A DNA stretch of 64,000 nt from Loripinus fragilis (GCA_964019695.1 OZ026517.1:54367672-54431671); one strand, 5' to 3'. Shown: positions 1 through 13,026, counted from the stretch's first letter. The notes: a model not told the origin generated them from the sequence alone. Made by a program: numbers and translations.

Positions 1-146
1 TGTTGTTTTTAGTTAAGTAGTTATTTCAAAATGTTAGTTGTGTTAGTAGTGAATGAAATAAGAAAATCCATCGCATGTCTTATTGTGCTCAGAACCAAGC
101 AATGTAGCAATAGTTCCTTTTTGAACCATTTTAGCGTGACATGGCT

Positions 147-212
147 GTTTTTTAACCTGCGACCTCCAGCTCTGGAAACGGACGCTCTACCACTTGAGCT
201 ATTGTGACTAGT
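147..212 (-). repeat. tRNA-like SINE head remnant
   Basis: Read on the minus strand this has a good polymerase III A-box (TAGCTCAAGTGGTAGAGCG, around 183-203) followed about 35 bases later by a damaged B-box (GGTCGCAGGTT). It looks like the tRNA-derived head of a SINE or a decayed tRNA pseudogene. The acceptor stem does not pair well enough for a functional tRNA. Confidence 0.45.
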
Positions 213-261
213 CAACAAGGGGGAACTAATTGGAAGTGCTACTTATAGCAGGGTCTGCTCA

Positions 262-420
262 TTGCTGCCTTGTGGTCACCAACTGGGAAAGGGCTGACCA
301 TTTGGCTCTCGTTTGTGATGTTAAATAAATTGTGTATTTGTCATTTTTCTATGTGGTATCCTGGGTCAGGTGTGGTACTTGATTTATCCATTCCTGATAT
401 TGCCGGTTTAATTACATTGT
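262..420 (+). repeat. Family A interspersed repeat, partial copy
   Basis: Divergent copy of a repeat seen at least seven more times in the window. Landmarks are GGGAAAGGGCTGACC, then TCTCGTTTGTG, then TATCCTGGGTCAGGTGTGG, then a run like GATTGTATCGATTCCTGAT. Only the 3' part is present here. See the copies at 32990, 37975, 40263, 49187, 50880 and 55590. Confidence 0.6.
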
Positions 421-1079
421 ACCAAGCAATATGCATTGTGTGCAGAATTCTTTTTATGATTTTACTTGAAAATATAGTAGTTCGACAAAGATCTAATTTT
501 ATTCAATTTATTCATATTTCCTTTGAAGATCCCCGGTTTATTTCATCTGACCATTAAATCTTACCTACATGAATTAAAATAGGCATTTGTTTTGGTGTCA
601 GAGTTTTGATGATGATTCACCTTATGTTTGTTCATTAAACTTTAAGTTCTGTTTGGGTTGCTGAGTGGCCACCTTTTGAGAAATAGCTGCTCACTCGATT
701 GGCCATTTGTTCTCTTCGTATTTTGGTCTATTTGTATATTTTAATTATTATCATTTTGGTTTAAAGAGCGAGATGTGGCTTTTGATTGCTCCAGTCCCTG
801 TTTATTGCTTTTCTAGTATTTACATAATTCATAGCTTATAATGTGATTGTAGAGCAAACCAGCAAACGACATCTATTTGCATTTTTACCATTGTTTACCG
901 CATTTTAGTCACTTTTACTTACCCCCCCCCTTTTCCGCCCCTTTTCAAACTAATTCTTTAATAATCAGATAGGGCTGATTCAAGGTAACCAATATTATCT
1001 TATGATATATTGCATCCAATTATACCATGTTAGATGTTTTTAATTGATTTGTATCGTGTAAAGTATTCGTTTCCTGATC
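421..1079. other. No gene seen
   Basis: AT-rich sequence with only short open frames. A C-rich run lies near 922-932. Nothing else is recognisable. Confidence 0.5.
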
Positions 1080-1430
1080 TGACTTTTTTTGTTGCGGCCA
1101 TCTTGGATTTTAGTACGGTCATCTTGAAAATAGGCCAATTTCGATTGGCTAAGGATAAATATTCAAAATACTCGTGCTCTTGAACATTTTTACCAAGTTT
1201 CATGCTTATATCTGCATGTGCCTTCTTTTTGTCACTTTCCGCTCTGGTTAACATATGAATTTGGCAGCCATCTTGAAATTTCCGTTAGCCATCTTGAAAA
1301 TGGAAAAAATTTGCGATGGCTAACGAGAAAATATTTATAAGAAAGGTTTGAAGAACATAATCTGAAAGTCTCATACTTGTATCCGGAAGTGCATGATCGT
1401 CTCAAAAAACAGACATTTCCCGCTCCACTA
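1080..1430. repeat. Degenerate tandem repeat with GCCATCTTG motifs
   Basis: Two diverged units about 171 bases apart each start with GCGGCCATCTTG or GCAGCCATCTTG. A second CATCTTGAAAAT follows, then a GATTGGCTAA / GATGGCTAAC block, then a sequence like AAGTCTCATACTTGTATC. The GCCATCTTG core is the reverse complement of the YY1-type AAGATGGC core, but the context is repetitive and no promoter is claimed. Confidence 0.45.
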
Positions 1431-3390
1431 CAAGTTTAGTTGCAAAACTGCGACTAGATTTTTTTTCGATCTGGATGATTCTAAAGTCGCAGTGTTTTTG
1501 TGCTCTATCTTGACCAGTGATGGAGTCCCCTTTTGTTTTTGGAAAAACTCGTTTCCTTGACAACCCAACCATTTAGACTTCTTCATGTGTTTTACATACA
1601 CAACCAAAGTTATAAAAATGTTACCATTGACTTCATTATTATGACACAAAATGCAATCTGTAATTTCATGTTCTTGTTGTTGTTTTTCGGCTCATCGCAG
1701 CCATTTTGCATGCTTTTCATGAGCTAGGGGTGATGACGTTTTTGCGATAAAATTCGGATGTTGAATTGATGAGACGAACTTAATAAAACGTTGAGAAATA
1801 TTATAATAAAACCTGGTACTGGTTATACTCCCCATGACTAGGTAAGGTATGTCAGCGCTTTTTCAAAAACTCAGTACATTATTATAATAAGATTAACAGT
1901 GGATTTTGGACATTATAAGAATCAAGTAGGTGTTTGAATTTTGAAAATCAGGTCAAAATTGTTAAAGCTATTAATTCTGTTAACTTACTCAATGTTGGTA
2001 CGCTCACAGCAGTCACGTTTCTGTATTATTGTGCATTGTAGCGCGCGACCCCTATTTTCTATTAAATTATAACGAGTAATGACCTATTTCAGAAAATGAA
2101 GGTCGATTTCCAAGAATGGTTTGATTTCAATTTAATATAGCATGCCAAAGAAAATAAGATACTTACTTGACAGAAATCCTTAACAATCACATACCCCACC
2201 CGTATAAATCTAATTTTCGGAAAGGAAGCTTTGTCATGTCCCAAAATGTCATAATCAGACCGAAAATGACTTTTCCAACAAGGCGGACAATTGGTATTCT
2301 GATCATGTGCTCACGTGACAAGTTTCCCGCCAAAAGTAGCAAGCTAACGCAAGAGTACATTGACCTCTGAACCGAGAGAGGGTCAGCTTGTTTACGACAA
2401 GAAGCGATGGATTGGAAATATCAGAATCAAATTACTTTTGCACAGTGATCAGTAAGATATTAGTGAAAGAAAATATTTTTTATTTCATGGCTAACCTTGC
2501 TGCACACTGAATAGCTTTACTATCACACGCTTATGTTCAAATAGGCTATCAGTCAATACACACAGTTGGTAGCCATCGTTTTAAGGCGCCACATGAATCT
2601 TATATAGAGACATTGGGTGTTTTGACCTTCTTTTTGAACATGTGCGCAATGGTTTATGATTAGAATTGTATAATGATGTCATTGTTTGAATATGCAAAAC
2701 CATTTGGATTTTTTTTTATGTATTTCCTGTTAGCGGAAGTGGGGGAGTTCCTTATCTGAAAATAGTCAATTTTCAATCCAGTGACATCTGTCGGAATACA
2801 GAACCAGGGTGAAAAATTTGCATACTAGGTTGAAGATTGACCTTTATTCGTTGACATTCATCAAGATATAAAAAAAACTATTACAAATGGTGAGAGAGGT
2901 CACCATAAAAATCAACCTGTATGCACAAAAAAGGATCCCATCCATTGCCATTAAGAACTCCTCGGACACAGTTTGTACATATCCAACTGAGTAGTTCTCG
3001 ATGGCAACAAATTGGTAAAAGGCGGCCCCAGTTAGATCGGAGGCGGTAGAGGGCGCTCGTGGTGGAAGGACGTGTTTGGAGCGGTGGAGGAAAATTCGAA
3101 GTGTTTTTATGGTGTTGAAGTTTTAGTTTTAGCAAATATTTAACTGAATTGTCTTTAAATAAGAAGCTGATGCTGAATTCTACCTGGGCCAGCGTGTAAA
3201 TTCTGTATATAGTGGTTTTAGTGTAACTTTTAGCCCCTGACTTGGGAGAACAGAGAAGCCGGCATTTTGATATTACACTTTTTGAAATTTTAAAAGATGT
3301 TTTAACCTATATAAACTATGATATATATCTCTTAAAATACTTTTAAGCACACTCTGACTTCAATTTAGTCCAACAGGTGCAGGTCGGAAA
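1431..3390. other. Unannotated; right part may be retrotransposon 5' UTR
   Basis: No convincing coding sequence. The last few hundred bases lead without a break into the retrotransposon ORF1 start and include a CG-rich patch around 3015-3075. They may be the element's 5' UTR. No target-site duplication was found to fix the 5' boundary. Confidence 0.3.
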
Positions 3391-5669
3391 TTGACAATGA
3401 ACTCTAAAGCCTTGGTGAGTGGTGCTGACGTGGCACGTAGGTCGAGGGGTAAGAAAGAAAATAGTGTAGACCAAAATAGTCAACATATCAGTCATATTAA
3501 GGACTATGTACTCAACATTGAAAAGAATCTGGCTAAAAAGCTGATGGCTACGCAGCGGAAAGATAATATTCTATATGAATTCAAGGACGGAGGTGTGGTG
3601 ATAACCTCAGATGCTGTCACATTTGAGCTGATTAAAAGAGCTACTGATCAATATTACACTAACTTTCCACCCCACTTTGGGATGGCTAATATACAGAAAA
3701 GTGCTGATAGTACCAAAAATAATGTTGTTCAAAATACAATAAGGGTCAAAGATAAGGGACTATGCTACACTGTAAACTTATATAACACTACCTCCAGACT
3801 ACTCGTGAATGGGAAAAATGTTGAACTATTTCTTAACCGAGATGTAAGGCAAATTCATGACATAATACAGAAAGTGACCTCAGCTGAACCTAATTTCAAT
3901 ATCAATAAACTGAACCAAAGTCTTGCATTACAACTAGAAACATTACTAACAAATAAAGGGTCGGTTAACCATGAAAACAGGGATTGTGAAGAAACAGGCA
4001 CAACAATATATGGCATTCAATGTATAAAATGTAAAATGTAAAAGGAATTTTAAAAATCGAAGTACCTACTGCTCTACGGGGAAGCATTGGGTCCATTACA
4101 GATGTGAGAAACTACCAGAAGAGGCAATTCTTGCAATAGAAAGTAGTTCTGAAGACCAGGAATATACCTGCAAGTTCTGTAAGCACAACAAGGACTCTTC
4201 TATACCAATTTCGCTTTCGTTAACCATTCCGAAAATCACTAGCCAGGGAAATCAGCCCCAAGAAATCCTAAATGAGGAATTGTTACAACTAGAAGATTCA
4301 TGTAATGACATGTGCTCAGTGTGTTGTGGTGGTCTCAAGGCGGATACGGACGCCTGTGAGCAATGCAATCACAGGACCTGTATGTCTGAATATGAGAACA
4401 TGTGCAGGAATTGTGAGTCCGTGATTGAAGGTGAAACCCTGAACTCCCCACTAAGGACAGTATCAACACTTTCAAACTCCCAACCTACCAATTCTTTGAA
4501 TTAAACGAGTAAGGAGGCTCAAACTAGCCCCAATGATCAAGTTAATATGGTAATATGTAATAATAGAGGCATGATAAATTGTGACACAGTGAGCATAAAC
4601 ATTGATGACAATAATCAGAACAATTTTAGTCAACCAAAATCCAAAATAAACAGTCCTGTTAATATGAACTCTCAAGAAACCACGGGACATATCATTTCTA
4701 GATTATTTCAAAAAGACGCTGATACTCAAACACCCCAAAATTTCAACGAAGGGATGAACAGTTTAGAAAGTGGTAAATTAAGTGAGCTCAGACAAAAAGA
4801 ATTAAAATTAAGCAAACTAGAGAAAGACTTATCTTTACGTGAAAAACTTTTAAATGAAAACTCAAAAGACAGGACTCATCTAGAAACATACACCATGAAA
4901 CTTGAAGCGTGCAATCAGGAGTTGGAACAAACAGTCCGTACACTTAAACGCAAAATAGAAATACTAGAAGACCAAGCTGATGGAGTAACTCCCCCAATAG
5001 ACTCTAACTTGATTAAGAAAGCTAATCCTAGTCAAAATAATAACAGTGCATTAGAAAATCAACTACAAAAAATCAATGACAGAGTAGCTACATTTGTGTT
5101 AAATCAAATTGATCTTCAGCTCAATAAGCTTGATGGTAACATGAATTTAGAAGAAAACCTACTAGTAACAGGAAATAAGAATTCTCAAAAAAACTGTCCA
5201 CCAGAAGCTAATACACCCAACTTGCAGGGAGACGTCGGGTTATCGCCCAGTAAAAAAAGACGATTTACTCAGCCGGTCACTTCTACAAATAGTACAGCTC
5301 ATCAAAATTAAAGATCTCACACATGGGGAACCAGTAACATACGGCTGGACTATGCCAAATGTTGCGGCCGTCCAGGGTTTACCTCTCCAATATCAACCGA
5401 CAGTACGTCAACCAACTATCCCCCAACCTACTAGACATCCGCAAGTGAACCAGCAGTCTACAGTATACCCACTGACCACTTACCCACAAAGACCGCTTAG
5501 TTATCAGAGCAACTGTGGTAGTAACCCGAAACCCAACAATGCAAGAAACTACAAATCTACACAACCAAGTACGAAATCCCCCAGCGTGGTACAAAATGTG
5601 AAAATAAACGATGCTAATGACGGGAATCATTTTTTGTCGCCGCGCGGGAACATAATAGACCTCAAATAG
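3391..5669 (+). pseudogene. Non-LTR retrotransposon ORF1 (PHD-like finger plus coiled coil), frameshifted
   Basis: Four open segments in changing frames read as one ORF1-type protein. Segment 3391-4041 ends at CIKCKM. A frame change near 4041 continues into KCKRNF and HWVHYRCEKL with later CKFCK, a C4HC3 PHD-like zinc finger at about 4008-4180. A second Cys cluster (MCSVCCGG, CEQCNH, MCRNCE) lies at about 4309-4425. An in-frame TAA at 4502 and then 4547-5311 follow; this has a strong heptad coiled coil at about 4770-4980. A Pro/Gln-rich tail occupies 5352-5669 after another frame change. PHD fingers and coiled coils are known in ORF1 of some CR1-like and related non-LTR elements, where ORF1 is a nucleic-acid-binding chaperone. 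At least two frameshifts and one stop make this copy inactive. ORF2 follows directly. Confidence 0.75.
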
Positions 5670-5689
5670 AACAGGACGGAAACGGGAAG

Positions 5690-8600
5690 TGTGAAAAAGA
5701 GCTTAATATTATCTCCTTTAACTGCAAAAATGTAAAAACATCAGCAAACGCAATCCTAGAACTTTTTCAAAGTAATGACATTATTCTAATACAAGAACAT
5801 TGGCTATATGAATGTCAAATTTCTATGTTAGGAGAAATTAGTGACAATATCTGCTTTGCGGGTAAGGGGTGGACATCAATAACACAATTCAACCAGTACA
5901 GATGCCGAGAGGCTATGTGGGGGTGGCTATCTTATGGAAACAGGAACACGATAACAATATTACATCTTTGCCAGACGGTGGTGAACGGCTTCAATGTATA
6001 GAATTCACTGTGGGAACTGGAGAGAAAATTCTTTTGATCTCAGCATATCTACCTTCAAGTAGCAGCAAAGACAGTATTTTGGAGTACCATGAAACAGTCG
6101 ACCAGCTATACGAAATATTTCAAAAATATCAGCATACACATTCCATAATTATTGGTGGTGACCTGAATGAAGATCTTTCGAATATGTCACAGATTAATGA
6201 ACGGAAACGATACATACTGAACTTTATCGTTGAATTCAAACTGAAATTCTCATTAGATGGAAAAACTTTTATTAACTCTGCAGGACAGGAATGCTCAGAA
6301 ATAGACTATTTTTATACCAATCCCATAGTGACTTCAATATGTCGGAGAAGACTGTGTTGAGAAAAATATGTAGTAACACTTCAGATCATTTACCTATTCA
6401 AATGTGCATAGGCTGTCATGTGGTAGAACCAACAACTGCAAAAACAAAAAGTAGCATCAAAAAGAACAGTGCTAGAGTTAAGTGGCATAAAACAGATATA
6501 GACTATTATAAAGCCTTGGTCACGGAAAAGATAAAGGAAATGTCTAGTAAATTTGTTTTAGATTATACATGCAATCTAGAGTCAGCAATCCTGGGGTTCA
6601 CAGATATATTAATCAATTCCGCCCAACAGACAACTAAAACAAGTAGAAGACGAAGTACAAAACCAAAATTAAAAGTCTGGACCCGTGAAATCAGCGACGC
6701 GCTGCAACAACTTCGAAATTTAAATAAGAAAATTGCCGCCATGAACAACTTCAATATAAACGAAACACAACTTCTGCAAGAAAGGAAAAACCTCAAAAAA
6801 GAATTTAGACGCGCTTGTAGAGTCAAAGTAGCAAAAAGAACTGAAAAGGATAAGAACGACATAATGGCAAGCAGAACATATGATTCGAAAACTTTCCACC
6901 ATTTGGTCAAAAAGCAAAGAAACAAAGGAAATAACTTTATCTCAGACTTATACGTGGGGAATGAAAAGTATACCGGAACCCAGGAAATACTGGACGGATT
7001 CCAGCAGCACTTTGAACAGTTAGCACTAAGTAAGGAGGATGCGAACTTTGATGCAGAATATCATAAGTTAAACAAGTATGAAGTTAGTATTATTACTGAA
7101 ATAGTTAAAGACAACAACATACCTAATGTAACAATGAATGAACTGGAAAAAGCTATTAAATCAATCAACAAAGGGAAAGCAGCTGACATTTATGGCCTAA
7201 CCATTGAACATATATTTAATGCGGGGAAGGAAGCAGTGATATATCTTTTAGCCCTTATAAATCATATTTTCCATGCTGGAGACATACCTGAGCTGTTGAA
7301 GACCGGAGTACTAACCCCTGTGTTCAAGAGAAAAGGGAGTAAGAACCATTCAACAAACTACAGAGGGGTCACAATCCTCCCAGTAATATGTAAGATCATC
7401 GAAGCCATACTGAAAGAGCGGATCAGTCCACACTGTGATAGAGCCCAAAACCCATATCAGCGTGGTTTCACTCGAAATGCCTCGCCCATGAATGCTGGAT
7501 TGATCGTAGAGGAATTCCTCAGAGAGAGTAAAGACAATAACCTGACAGCACATCTCATCCTGCTGGATGCAAAGTCAGCATTTGACGTTGTTGATCATGC
7601 TCATATGCTCAGACGACTCTTCCACATTGGCGTGCAAGATAAGCATTGGTCCCTGATCAGTAGCCTACACAAAGATGCATCAAGCGTAGTGAAGTGGTTT
7701 GGGGAGCAGTCAAATTCCTTCAAAATACATCAGGGGATGCGTCAAGGTGGCATTGTCAGCACTGCCCTCTACAAAATCTACCAGAACCCGCTACTCAACA
7801 GGATACAACATTCTGGCCTGGGAGCAAGAGTAGGAAACGTCACATGTAACATCAGTGGTTGTGCAGACGACCTAGCCGTCAATGTCAACTCTCGCAAAGA
7901 AGGACAAGTACTGGTCAACGCTTCAACTGATCATGCTAATATGGAACGGTACCTCTTACAAGTAGATAAAAGTGTGATGGTGACAGTTACGCCTAGGGAC
8001 AGTAATAATATAGTAAATACTACAGAACCCATAACAATGAATGGAAAGGAAATGAAAACAGTCGAATCGGCTATGAATCTCGGTATTCATCGCACAACTA
8101 CAATCTCCAAAAAACAGTGAACTGAATGTAGAAGAAAATCTGAAAAAGCCAGAAGAGTAGTATATAGTCTCATGTCTAGTGGTATGCATGGACATAATGG
8201 TCTGGACCCAGAAACAAATTTACATCTAGTGAAAACCTATGTACTTCCTGTGTTGCTGTACGGGCTTAAGTTAGTGCTGCCCTGTAAGACATTGATAAAT
8301 AAACTGGAAACCTATCAAAAGAAAATGCTTAAACAAATTTTATCGCTTCCAACGAGCACAGCAGATGTAGCTGTTTATGTTATCTCTGGGTTCCTACCAG
8401 TTGAAGGTCAAATTGACCAGAAAATACTGACATTACTTAACAATGTAGCTCGACAGGATAATACCTCAGTTGAAAAAGAAATAGCTATTAGGCAATTAAC
8501 GATAAAGAATGAAAAAAGCAGTAGCTGGTTAGTACATGCTAGAAAGATTTTCTTAAAATATGAACTTGGTGATATTCATGAACATTTAGTTAACCCTCCG

Positions 8601-8705
8601 GAAAAGAACATAGCTCCAGATAAGGCTGCGTATTGCGTATTTACGCAATTTATTGGACCTGAAAACGCAATTAAATTCATTTCTGTGCGTACAAAAACGC
8701 AATAA
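5690..8705 (+). pseudogene. Non-LTR retrotransposon ORF2, endonuclease and reverse transcriptase, broken
   Basis: An APE-type endonuclease comes first: SFNCKN near 5714, IQEHW near 5789, SAYLPSS near 6040, GGDLNED near 6155, DYFYTN near 6303 and SDHLP near 6381. Frame changes lie near 5867 and 6320. The RT domain covers about 7150-7990, with NYRGVTILPV near 7360, LLDAKSAFD near 7560, GMRQGG near 7735 and CADDLAV near 7860; CADD replaces the usual YADD. An in-frame TGA at 8118 precedes a continuing open frame through the thumb region (VLPVLLYGLK near 8246). The frame is then cut by an inverted-repeat DNA element at 8610 and resumes at 9293. The family copies itself by target-primed reverse transcription. 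Clade is uncertain; the C-terminal CCHC favours the I/Jockey-like group. This copy is dead. Confidence 0.85.
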
Positions 8706-9292
8706 AAATCCTCGATACTCAAATCCGAACTTTTTCGTAGCGTATGACGCTATAGTATTCTGTTTGCGCTTGTCGTTTTTGGCATCACAAGCTGTTGTTC
8801 GGTACAAATTTATACACGGCGTGGCGCCGAATCTAGTTAAATAAATTGTAAACCAGTCCAGGAGTATTCTTATCGCTGTTTAGCAATACCCAATATTTAC
8901 AAGATTACGACATTCGTCTCACTTTACAATAACAATGGCGTATCGTTGGCGAAAATGCCCCAGAGGAATTGAATATCATATCGTAACTAACTCTAATACC
9001 GCGTTGGTGGTTCGAAGAATCAAAGGTAACTTGATAAATACGTTGGATTTTCCAAATAAGTTGCAAATAGCGATCTCAGATATACTAATATTGCCAGTGT
9101 GCTTTCTGAAAGTGAAAACGAAAGTAAACAAAAAAATTAGGTGAAACAAGGCCCACTTTCATTGCTTATTTGCTTTCAGATGGATACCCAATACAAAAAC
9201 TTGAAATACCCAATTTAAAATTTGAAATACCCAATTAAGCCAAAAAGAGGTGGGTAAATACCCAATTGCCTCCAATTCTTATCTGGAGCTAT
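8610..9292. mobile_element. Non-autonomous DNA element inserted in ORF2
   Basis: The ends are perfect 15-bp inverted repeats: ATAGCTCCAGATAAG at 8610-8624 and CTTATCTGGAGCTAT at 9278-9292. Just inside, each end carries a related small palindrome, TGCGTATTTACGCA on the left and TGGGTAAATACCCA on the right. The right part repeats AATACCCAAT several times. The flanks GAAAAGAAC and GAAAGAATC are similar, so a short, now imperfect, target duplication is likely. The retrotransposon reading frame is the same on both sides, which fits a clean insertion. The open frame at 8935-9144 has no recognisable domain. Superfamily unknown. Confidence 0.7.
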
Positions 9293-9882
9293 GAAAGAAT
9301 CCATGGAAAGCAACTGTAAACAAAACCGTCAACAAATACTGGCAGAACGACATTATTACCTCATCAGCCTTTTATTCTACAATGGAATTCCTGAATATGA
9401 AAAGTTACTAGCTTGGAACTATTCATCCGCTTTTAAAAAGCAATATATACTCGGCACGCGACGTGATCCGGTTGCCTTCAAAATTAAGACTGATGTGTGG
9501 AAGTTGCGTACTTCAGACCACTAGAAGTAAATTCAAAAATACCCAAATTAACTCTAAATGTCTACTGTGTGGGAATGCTGAAGAAACAGTTGAGCATTAT
9601 ATTCTGCTATGTGAAACGTTGGAGAAATTCAGAAACCCTATATTAACCAAAATCAGTGAAACTTACCTTAATCTAACTGGAAAGGAATACAGGATACATG
9701 ATACCCGTTCCAAACTCCAAATTATCATTGACTGTTCAGTTTTACTATGTCAAGAAAGTATATTGAACAAAAGATTGAAGTTACAGGACTTATCAAGTCT
9801 GGAATTTCATGCCAGAAGGCTGACTCATGTGCTACATACAAACAGATACAGACTCCTTAATCACCCCGATCAAATAGAGTAA
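9293..9882 (+). pseudogene. Non-LTR ORF2 C-terminus with CCHC zinc knuckle
   Basis: This is the continuation of ORF2 beyond the inserted element. The first frame, from about 9293, ends in a TAG at 9522-9524. The sequence continues in a second frame (9463-9882) that carries CLLCGNAEETVEHYILLC at 9559-9612, the Cys-Cys-His-Cys knuckle found near the C-terminus of many non-LTR RT proteins (CxxC...H....C). A frameshift near 9520 joins the two. The stop at 9880 is a plausible natural C-terminus. Confidence 0.75.
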
Positions 9883-10120
9883 ACAGGTCCAGGGGACAGC
9901 TGTGTATATATGTACCATGTCACTGTAAATATCGGAGCACCAAATTATCCAGAGTGTGAACTTTTTATCGCCCTCTACCTTTTAATAATGTTTTTAACAA
10001 TGTTTTAATAATGAACTTTTAACTCAAGAAGAAATACGTTATTCGCACAATATATGTGGTGTTCTCCATCCATGGAGGTTCAGATAGAGGAAACAGGAAA
10101 CAAGTCATCTTTTTTTGCAA
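9883..10120 (+). other. Probable 3' UTR of the non-LTR element
   Basis: Follows the ORF2 stop directly and is AT-rich, with a short internal repeat (TTTTAATAATG, TTTTTAACAATG, TTTTAATAATG). No poly(A) or simple-repeat tail was found, so the 3' end is not fixed. Confidence 0.35.
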
Positions 10121-13020
10121 ATATCTACATGTAACAAATGTATGGTGAGATGGTATTGGATTCTTTTAATCTCAACAGACCAGGTATGATCATTTTTAGG
10201 CCAATTATAATAATAAGGAAGGTAAAAGAAAACATTATATAAGTCTGATTTTGGTATTTAATGTTGTTAAAACATCTGTGTATTCGGAAAACGGAAAGTA
10301 AACGGGTCATTGTCGGTACATTAAAGGAAAGCGCAATACACCGTAACCGCTGATATAATTTAAAGGACTATATCTTGGAAAGAATCTGTAAGCAAAGAAA
10401 TTGCTTAAAAAGTATATTCAATCAACTATTGCTATTTCAAATTTACGAAATTCGCGTTGGAATCCGCCTGAGGTAGCCGCCATGTTTTTACACCAGTGAC
10501 GTCACTTACTCACATCGATTTTCTGGTCGGTTTACCATGCGCAAGGAGCGCTTGTGTCTTAACAAAATTAGCTGTCCATTTGTATTGAAACTTTGATTTA
10601 ATTAGCGAGAAAACAGCTCAAGCGTGTGAAATGTGTAGTCAAAATAGTTATGGACTAATTGGATATAAGAGAAGCTAATTGTATGAACTGGAATTCAAAG
10701 TAAAAGTTACGATATCAGTCTAACGGCCTTTTATCTATCTATCTATCTATCACAGTGTTAAATCAATCACTTTTAAATCCACATCCCTTCATCAAATTTG
10801 CTTCGTTTTTACTCGAGGTTTTCATTAATGTCTTTTATATCGAAATATTTATCGCATTCACGCTTCCTATTCAATTGTTTGTTAAATTTTAGCAAAGTCA
10901 GAACTGTAAGAAATATAAACGCATTTCCTTACACATCTGCGAAAAATGTACACGCCAACCGATCCAACCGCAACATGATTTTTGCTGACATTGCGAGGGT
11001 AGATCTACTCCTTTTAAATATTAAACTCATAACGAATAAGCCAGTAAAGCATTTACAAATAGTCTTGGCCTCAATCACAGAGAAAAAAAACATATATGAG
11101 AACGGATACTTTTTAAGTTCAAACGGACGGTACCTCGTCTAAAGATCGGCCATCTTTGAGAAGTTTTCTCTGGATATTTAATAGAGCACTCATAAGCACT
11201 GGTCCCAGCCTATTCTCGAAGGCTTATCCAACAAGAATAACATACATTTACTCATCTTAACATTAAATCTTTTTATGCAAACGATATTTATTTCAGTTGT
11301 ACGACGAAAGCTCGTCTAACCATTTTGGAAAAACGGCCAAAATTTGCGAGAATGTGTAGAGATATGATACCCAATCTATGCCACGGACCCTGTGTAATCT
11401 AGTACCTGTGTTCACAGGTGATTTGAACGAAGTTTAACCGTTAGAGTAAGAAATGAATTTCATTATTTGTCCAATCTTGTTAACACAATGTGACCCGCAA
11501 CTCATTTCACCAGCTGATTTATTTTTGACAAGAAAAAAAAAAAAAAAAATTGGAGAATAAGCGCATGAAAAAGTTACACAAGATGGGTAACTTTTTCATT
11601 TCTTTATTACGGAGTTTAATAATTTAAGCTCCAGCTTTTAGGTCTTTCATTCCAGTCGATCTTTAATCAATATATAAACCAATGATACTCACAAAATAAT
11701 AATAAAGTGTACACTCCAATATAATCCGACTCACATAAACAATGCGTCTCACACATTCTCAATACACACAGAATGAGCGTAAATGACGTCACATCCGGGT
11801 TCCTGGCTCCCGCGCTCCAGGTAAAGCGCTTACAAAAACGGGAACCAAACCAAAAACTATGGCGGCGCTCTCAAGCAAACAAAAATCGCTGTGTTGGTAT
11901 ATTTAAACGGCGAGATATCATATTCAATCGTCTCCATTTTCATATTCTCATCAAATTTATGTTGTGTGACACATCTTGAACAAATACAGTTCACGTTTTT
12001 TCATTTGTTGCGCTTTCCTTTAAATACCAAAACAAATTCGTGCGTGACTTTAGTACCCACAGAAAAAGCATGCTCTTCAGCTCAGAAGACAAAAATGACG
12101 CCATGTTTTGAAAACAAATAGAGTAAACATTCTGTGTGGACAGGAGTATTTTATCTTTTTAGAACTAATCAGGTATGCATCAGCGGCAAACTAAATAGCA
12201 AAATATAGATAAACCTATAAACATACAAAATAGAGTAGTGTTAGAGGTAGACACTGTTTTGAAATGTGTTTTCAACTTGGTTTACGTCCACGATAACAGT
12301 AAGGGAAAAGATAGAGGCCTAAAAAATCAGGGCTATATGATAACATAAGATAAAAATCCATCATATCGCCCTGAATTCAGTGCTACAACTAGGCTAGTAC
12401 GCGAAGTATTGATTAACCGCTTGTTCAAGCTTGCCAGGAAAAAAGTGTGGTTAGGTGAACTGGCTACCCCGCCATGACCATAGCTGTTACAATTTCGTTA
12501 CAAACGGAGGCGCCAAAAAAACTGTCAGACTCACGATATCATCCGACTACATTACCCTACCGTTTGTTTTTTTAGAAGATATGCAAGAAAAAAGAGAGGT
12601 AACTCCTGACAATAAACTTTATCTCTGCAACTGCAGAATCAGAAACAAATTATACCGCCAAACAACCCGAGTCGCGGTCGCTTAGCAAGCTCCACGAAAA
12701 ATACTAGGCTATACAACGGTAACGAATGGAAAGTTGTTTCACCTTTTGATACAATCAAGCGCTTGGCAACTGCTATGGAAAAGAGTGTCATGGGGGATTA
12801 CTGATAAGCGAATTATGGCCCTAACATTTTACTCATAGCGGAATGAGCGATGCTAGTGATTAGCGAATTTTGACGAAAAAATATGAAGATAAGCGAATGG
12901 GCCTATTGACCGAAAACCCGAATAGCAAAATGACGCGTTTAACGAATTCGACAAAAACGTGTTATTACTCAATTTTATTGTGTCCCATACATCAAGAAAA
13001 TCAATAATTTCTTTATCTTA
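10121..13020. other. No gene seen; CRE palindromes, simple repeats, hairpin
   Basis: Contains a (TATC)n tract at about 10733-10752, an A-run near 11532, and a hairpin at about 11567-11599 (GAAAAAGTTACAC against GTAACTTTTTC). Two GTGACGTCAC/ATGACGTCAC CRE-type palindromes sit at about 10495 and 11783, each near a YY1-like GCCGCCAT / ATGGCGGC (10477, 11861). These may mark an unannotated promoter, but no first exon could be supported. The 114-codon open frame at 10798-11142 has no recognisable domain. Confidence 0.35.
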
Positions 13021-13026
13021 ATTTCG

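Noticed and set aside
6563..6925. 120-codon minus-strand frame (and 6720-6917)
   Set aside because: Antisense shadow of the retrotransposon RT frame.
10798..11142. 114-codon plus-strand frame downstream of a CRE/YY1-like patch
   Set aside because: No domain, weak start context and no splice support; not enough to call a gene.
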